From positions 11,816,255 to 11,880,254 of the forward strand of contig OX328109.1 in the NCBI GenBank assembly GCA_946811185.2: 64,000 bases of DNA, read 5' to 3'. This document shows positions 62,701 through 64,000 of the stretch, one piece after another; position 1 is the first letter of the stretch; each line of letters starts with the position of its first letter. The notes under the pieces are model-generated. The model saw nothing but the letters and a program-made list of their open reading frames with translations, made no database searches and was not told where the DNA came from. The position numbers were made by a program, and so were the translations under genes. The stretch comes from Hippopus hippopus. Taxonomy: Eukaryota > Mollusca > Bivalvia > Cardiida > Cardiidae.

Positions 62701-62884
62701 AAACTCGCCTTCATACTGTACTTTCAGTACTTTGATTTCATACGGTTCTGTAACACAAGCCGATGTTGCAATGAACGCCTCTATCCCCTTGTTGACATAA
62801 TAAAGAGTATAACTAGCAGATTCATGCCTTTATTCCGACTATTTTCACGCACAAAAATACCTCTGTGTGGACGCTAATGGGCCT
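59800..62884. other. Host non-coding sequence, repeat-rich
   Basis: Fold-back repeat copies at 60340-60500, 61240-61330, 61560-61660 and 62090-62345, a SINE head fragment at about 60040-60080, and A/T-rich filler. No gene is recognised. Confidence 0.5.
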
Positions 62885-63195
62885 TTAAACGTTACGAGAC
62901 ACTGTTTTTGCCCATGAAGATATTAGATTAAGGTCATGGTTTATAATACCTTCAATATCACGAATTGATGATGCTGAATAATAGCAGGAACTATCATCTG
63001 CAAATAGTCTAGTTAAACTAAATAAGGAGTCAGTAATGTCATTAACATATACTAGAAAAAGCAGCGGACCTAGGACCGAGCCCTGGGATACCCCAGCTGT
63101 TATCTGTTTAGGAGACGAAATGGCAGATTGTAAGACAACTTTTTGGCTCCTATCTGAAAGGTAATTTGAAAACCACTCGAGAAGAATCCCTTCGA
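62885..63195 (-). pseudogene. LINE reverse transcriptase fragment
   Basis: Reads GILLEWFSNYLSDRSQKV, GVSQGSVLGPLLFLVYVNDI and FADDSS, the palm region of non-LTR reverse transcriptases (the FADD box carries the catalytic Asp pair). It is interrupted on its N-terminal side by the MITE at 63201-63445. Confidence 0.85.
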
Positions 63196-63200
63196 TACCG

Positions 63201-63445
63201 AGCCATGCTCGTGAAAAGGTGGTGTAATGTATTTGCAAAAAGTATCCACCTACATCAGCCAGTGCAGTCCGCACATGACATGAGTGGAAACTATACGCTA
63301 TTAATGAAATTTCTGTATATCAAAGGACAATTCTACCTCATGATTAGCCGGTGTTGCAAGGAAATGGATCCACTATATACGACGACTTGCTTGGTAGCTT
63401 GCATTACGAAATTGCACTAAAACCCTTTTCCCAGAGTGTCGCTCA
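63201..63445. mobile_element. MITE copy inserted into a LINE
   Basis: Begins GAGCCATGCTCGTGAAAAGG, with internal CAGCCAGTGCAGTCC and the ATGAGTGGAAACTATACGCT segment found inverted in the 22706-22992 copy; ends near CCAGAGTGTCGCTC. The LINE frame is cut at its left end. Confidence 0.55.
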
Positions 63446-64000
63446 ATTGATTCATCAAAATGACTGACATATAGCTTTTGGGCTTTGTAAACGGATAAAC
63501 ACATCAAAACATAATGTCATATACTGTTTAGAATAAAAGATTTGTAGGTTTTCGTAACCTTAGCAAGAGTTTCCACCAATTTTTAGAAGGTGATGACGTC
63601 ATCATCACCTTCTTATGCCAACCGACAGACTTTTCCCCAAATATGACGTATTACACCTCAGCTTCAAGAAAAATAGGTTCTCATAGATCAATGAACAGAC
63701 GCGTCTGTGTTATTTGATATGTACAAATAATATGCGGATTAAAAATCAGTGTAAGCCATTTACACAAACAATGAATTTCACAGTTAATGTCGAAGAATTC
63801 GCTCTAAATTTGAAATTTTGTCTCGTTCCGCAGCTTTGACATGACCTAGTTTACAAAGCACGTCGCAGATGAATCAGTAAAAGAAACACCCCAAAACACC
63901 CAAAACCAGTCGTAAATTACTCGAAACCACTGTCATGACACCTCAAACAACTTTTCTAACATCTAAAACTGCACGCGAAACGCTCAGATACACGATTTTA
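63446..64000. other. Host non-coding sequence to the window end
   Basis: Contains the palindrome at 63585-63613 (12-base arms, loop CGTCA). No gene. Confidence 0.4.

Overview
The window looks like nuclear DNA of a marine invertebrate, most likely a mollusc. That host call is an inference from the repeats: tRNA-headed SINEs with a GTTAAACACC-like tail, LINE reverse-transcriptase fragments and dense AT-rich fold-back repeats. Virus-like DNA covers roughly 60 percent of it. I see no rRNA gene, intact tRNA gene, CRISPR array or bacterial operon.

Layout. (1) 1-12483 is the remains of a Polinton/Maverick-type element (copy 1). It runs from the middle of a fibre gene at the window edge to a broken polB, and most of its genes are frameshifted. 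(2) 12484-13200 holds an accessory minus-strand gene at the break point. (3) 13200-18890 carries a second, unrelated virus-like unit: a divergent pair made of a CCHC-knuckle gene and a different protein-primed DNA polymerase B, both decayed or degenerate, plus one unknown gene. (4) 18890-22620 is a cluster of very small genes whose 3' ends carry copies of the replication-dependent histone mRNA stem-loop and its downstream element, followed by GC-rich inverted repeats. (5) 22620-39498 is host DNA: MITEs, SINEs, LINE fragments, a 2.7-kb fold-back element and a few weak exon candidates. (6) 39505-56581 is a complete Polinton (copy 2) with 0.87-0.9-kb terminal inverted repeats, AGTAGT termini and a 6-bp AATACC target duplication, inserted into a host fold-back repeat. 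(7) 56588-64000 is host repeats again.

How the Polinton genes fit together. Leftward genes are a phage-like fibre, an adenovirus-type cysteine protease and a zinc-ribbon/phospholipase-A2-like/integrase/chromodomain fusion. Rightward genes are a packaging ATPase, variable small ORFs, penton (minor capsid), a pX-like membrane-active core protein, a dUTPase-like barrel protein, a PSAP-containing membrane protein, a 294-aa conserved virion-type protein, an Ala/Lys-rich core-like protein, a 115-aa protein, the double-jelly-roll major capsid protein, a SAP plus NUMOD1 protein, and protein-primed PolB. Together these would package, process, deliver, replicate and integrate a linear dsDNA genome. Nearly every gene starts a few bases after a TATAAAA-type motif. 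Copy 2 is close to intact: its three broken core genes (protease, integrase fusion, polB) each differ by a small indel, so assembly error or very recent decay are both possible.

The least expected features are the histone-type 3' ends on non-histone small genes (19.1-21.8 kb), the PLA2-integrase fusion, the phage-style fibre, and the nested promoter/terminator cassette beside the left inverted repeat.
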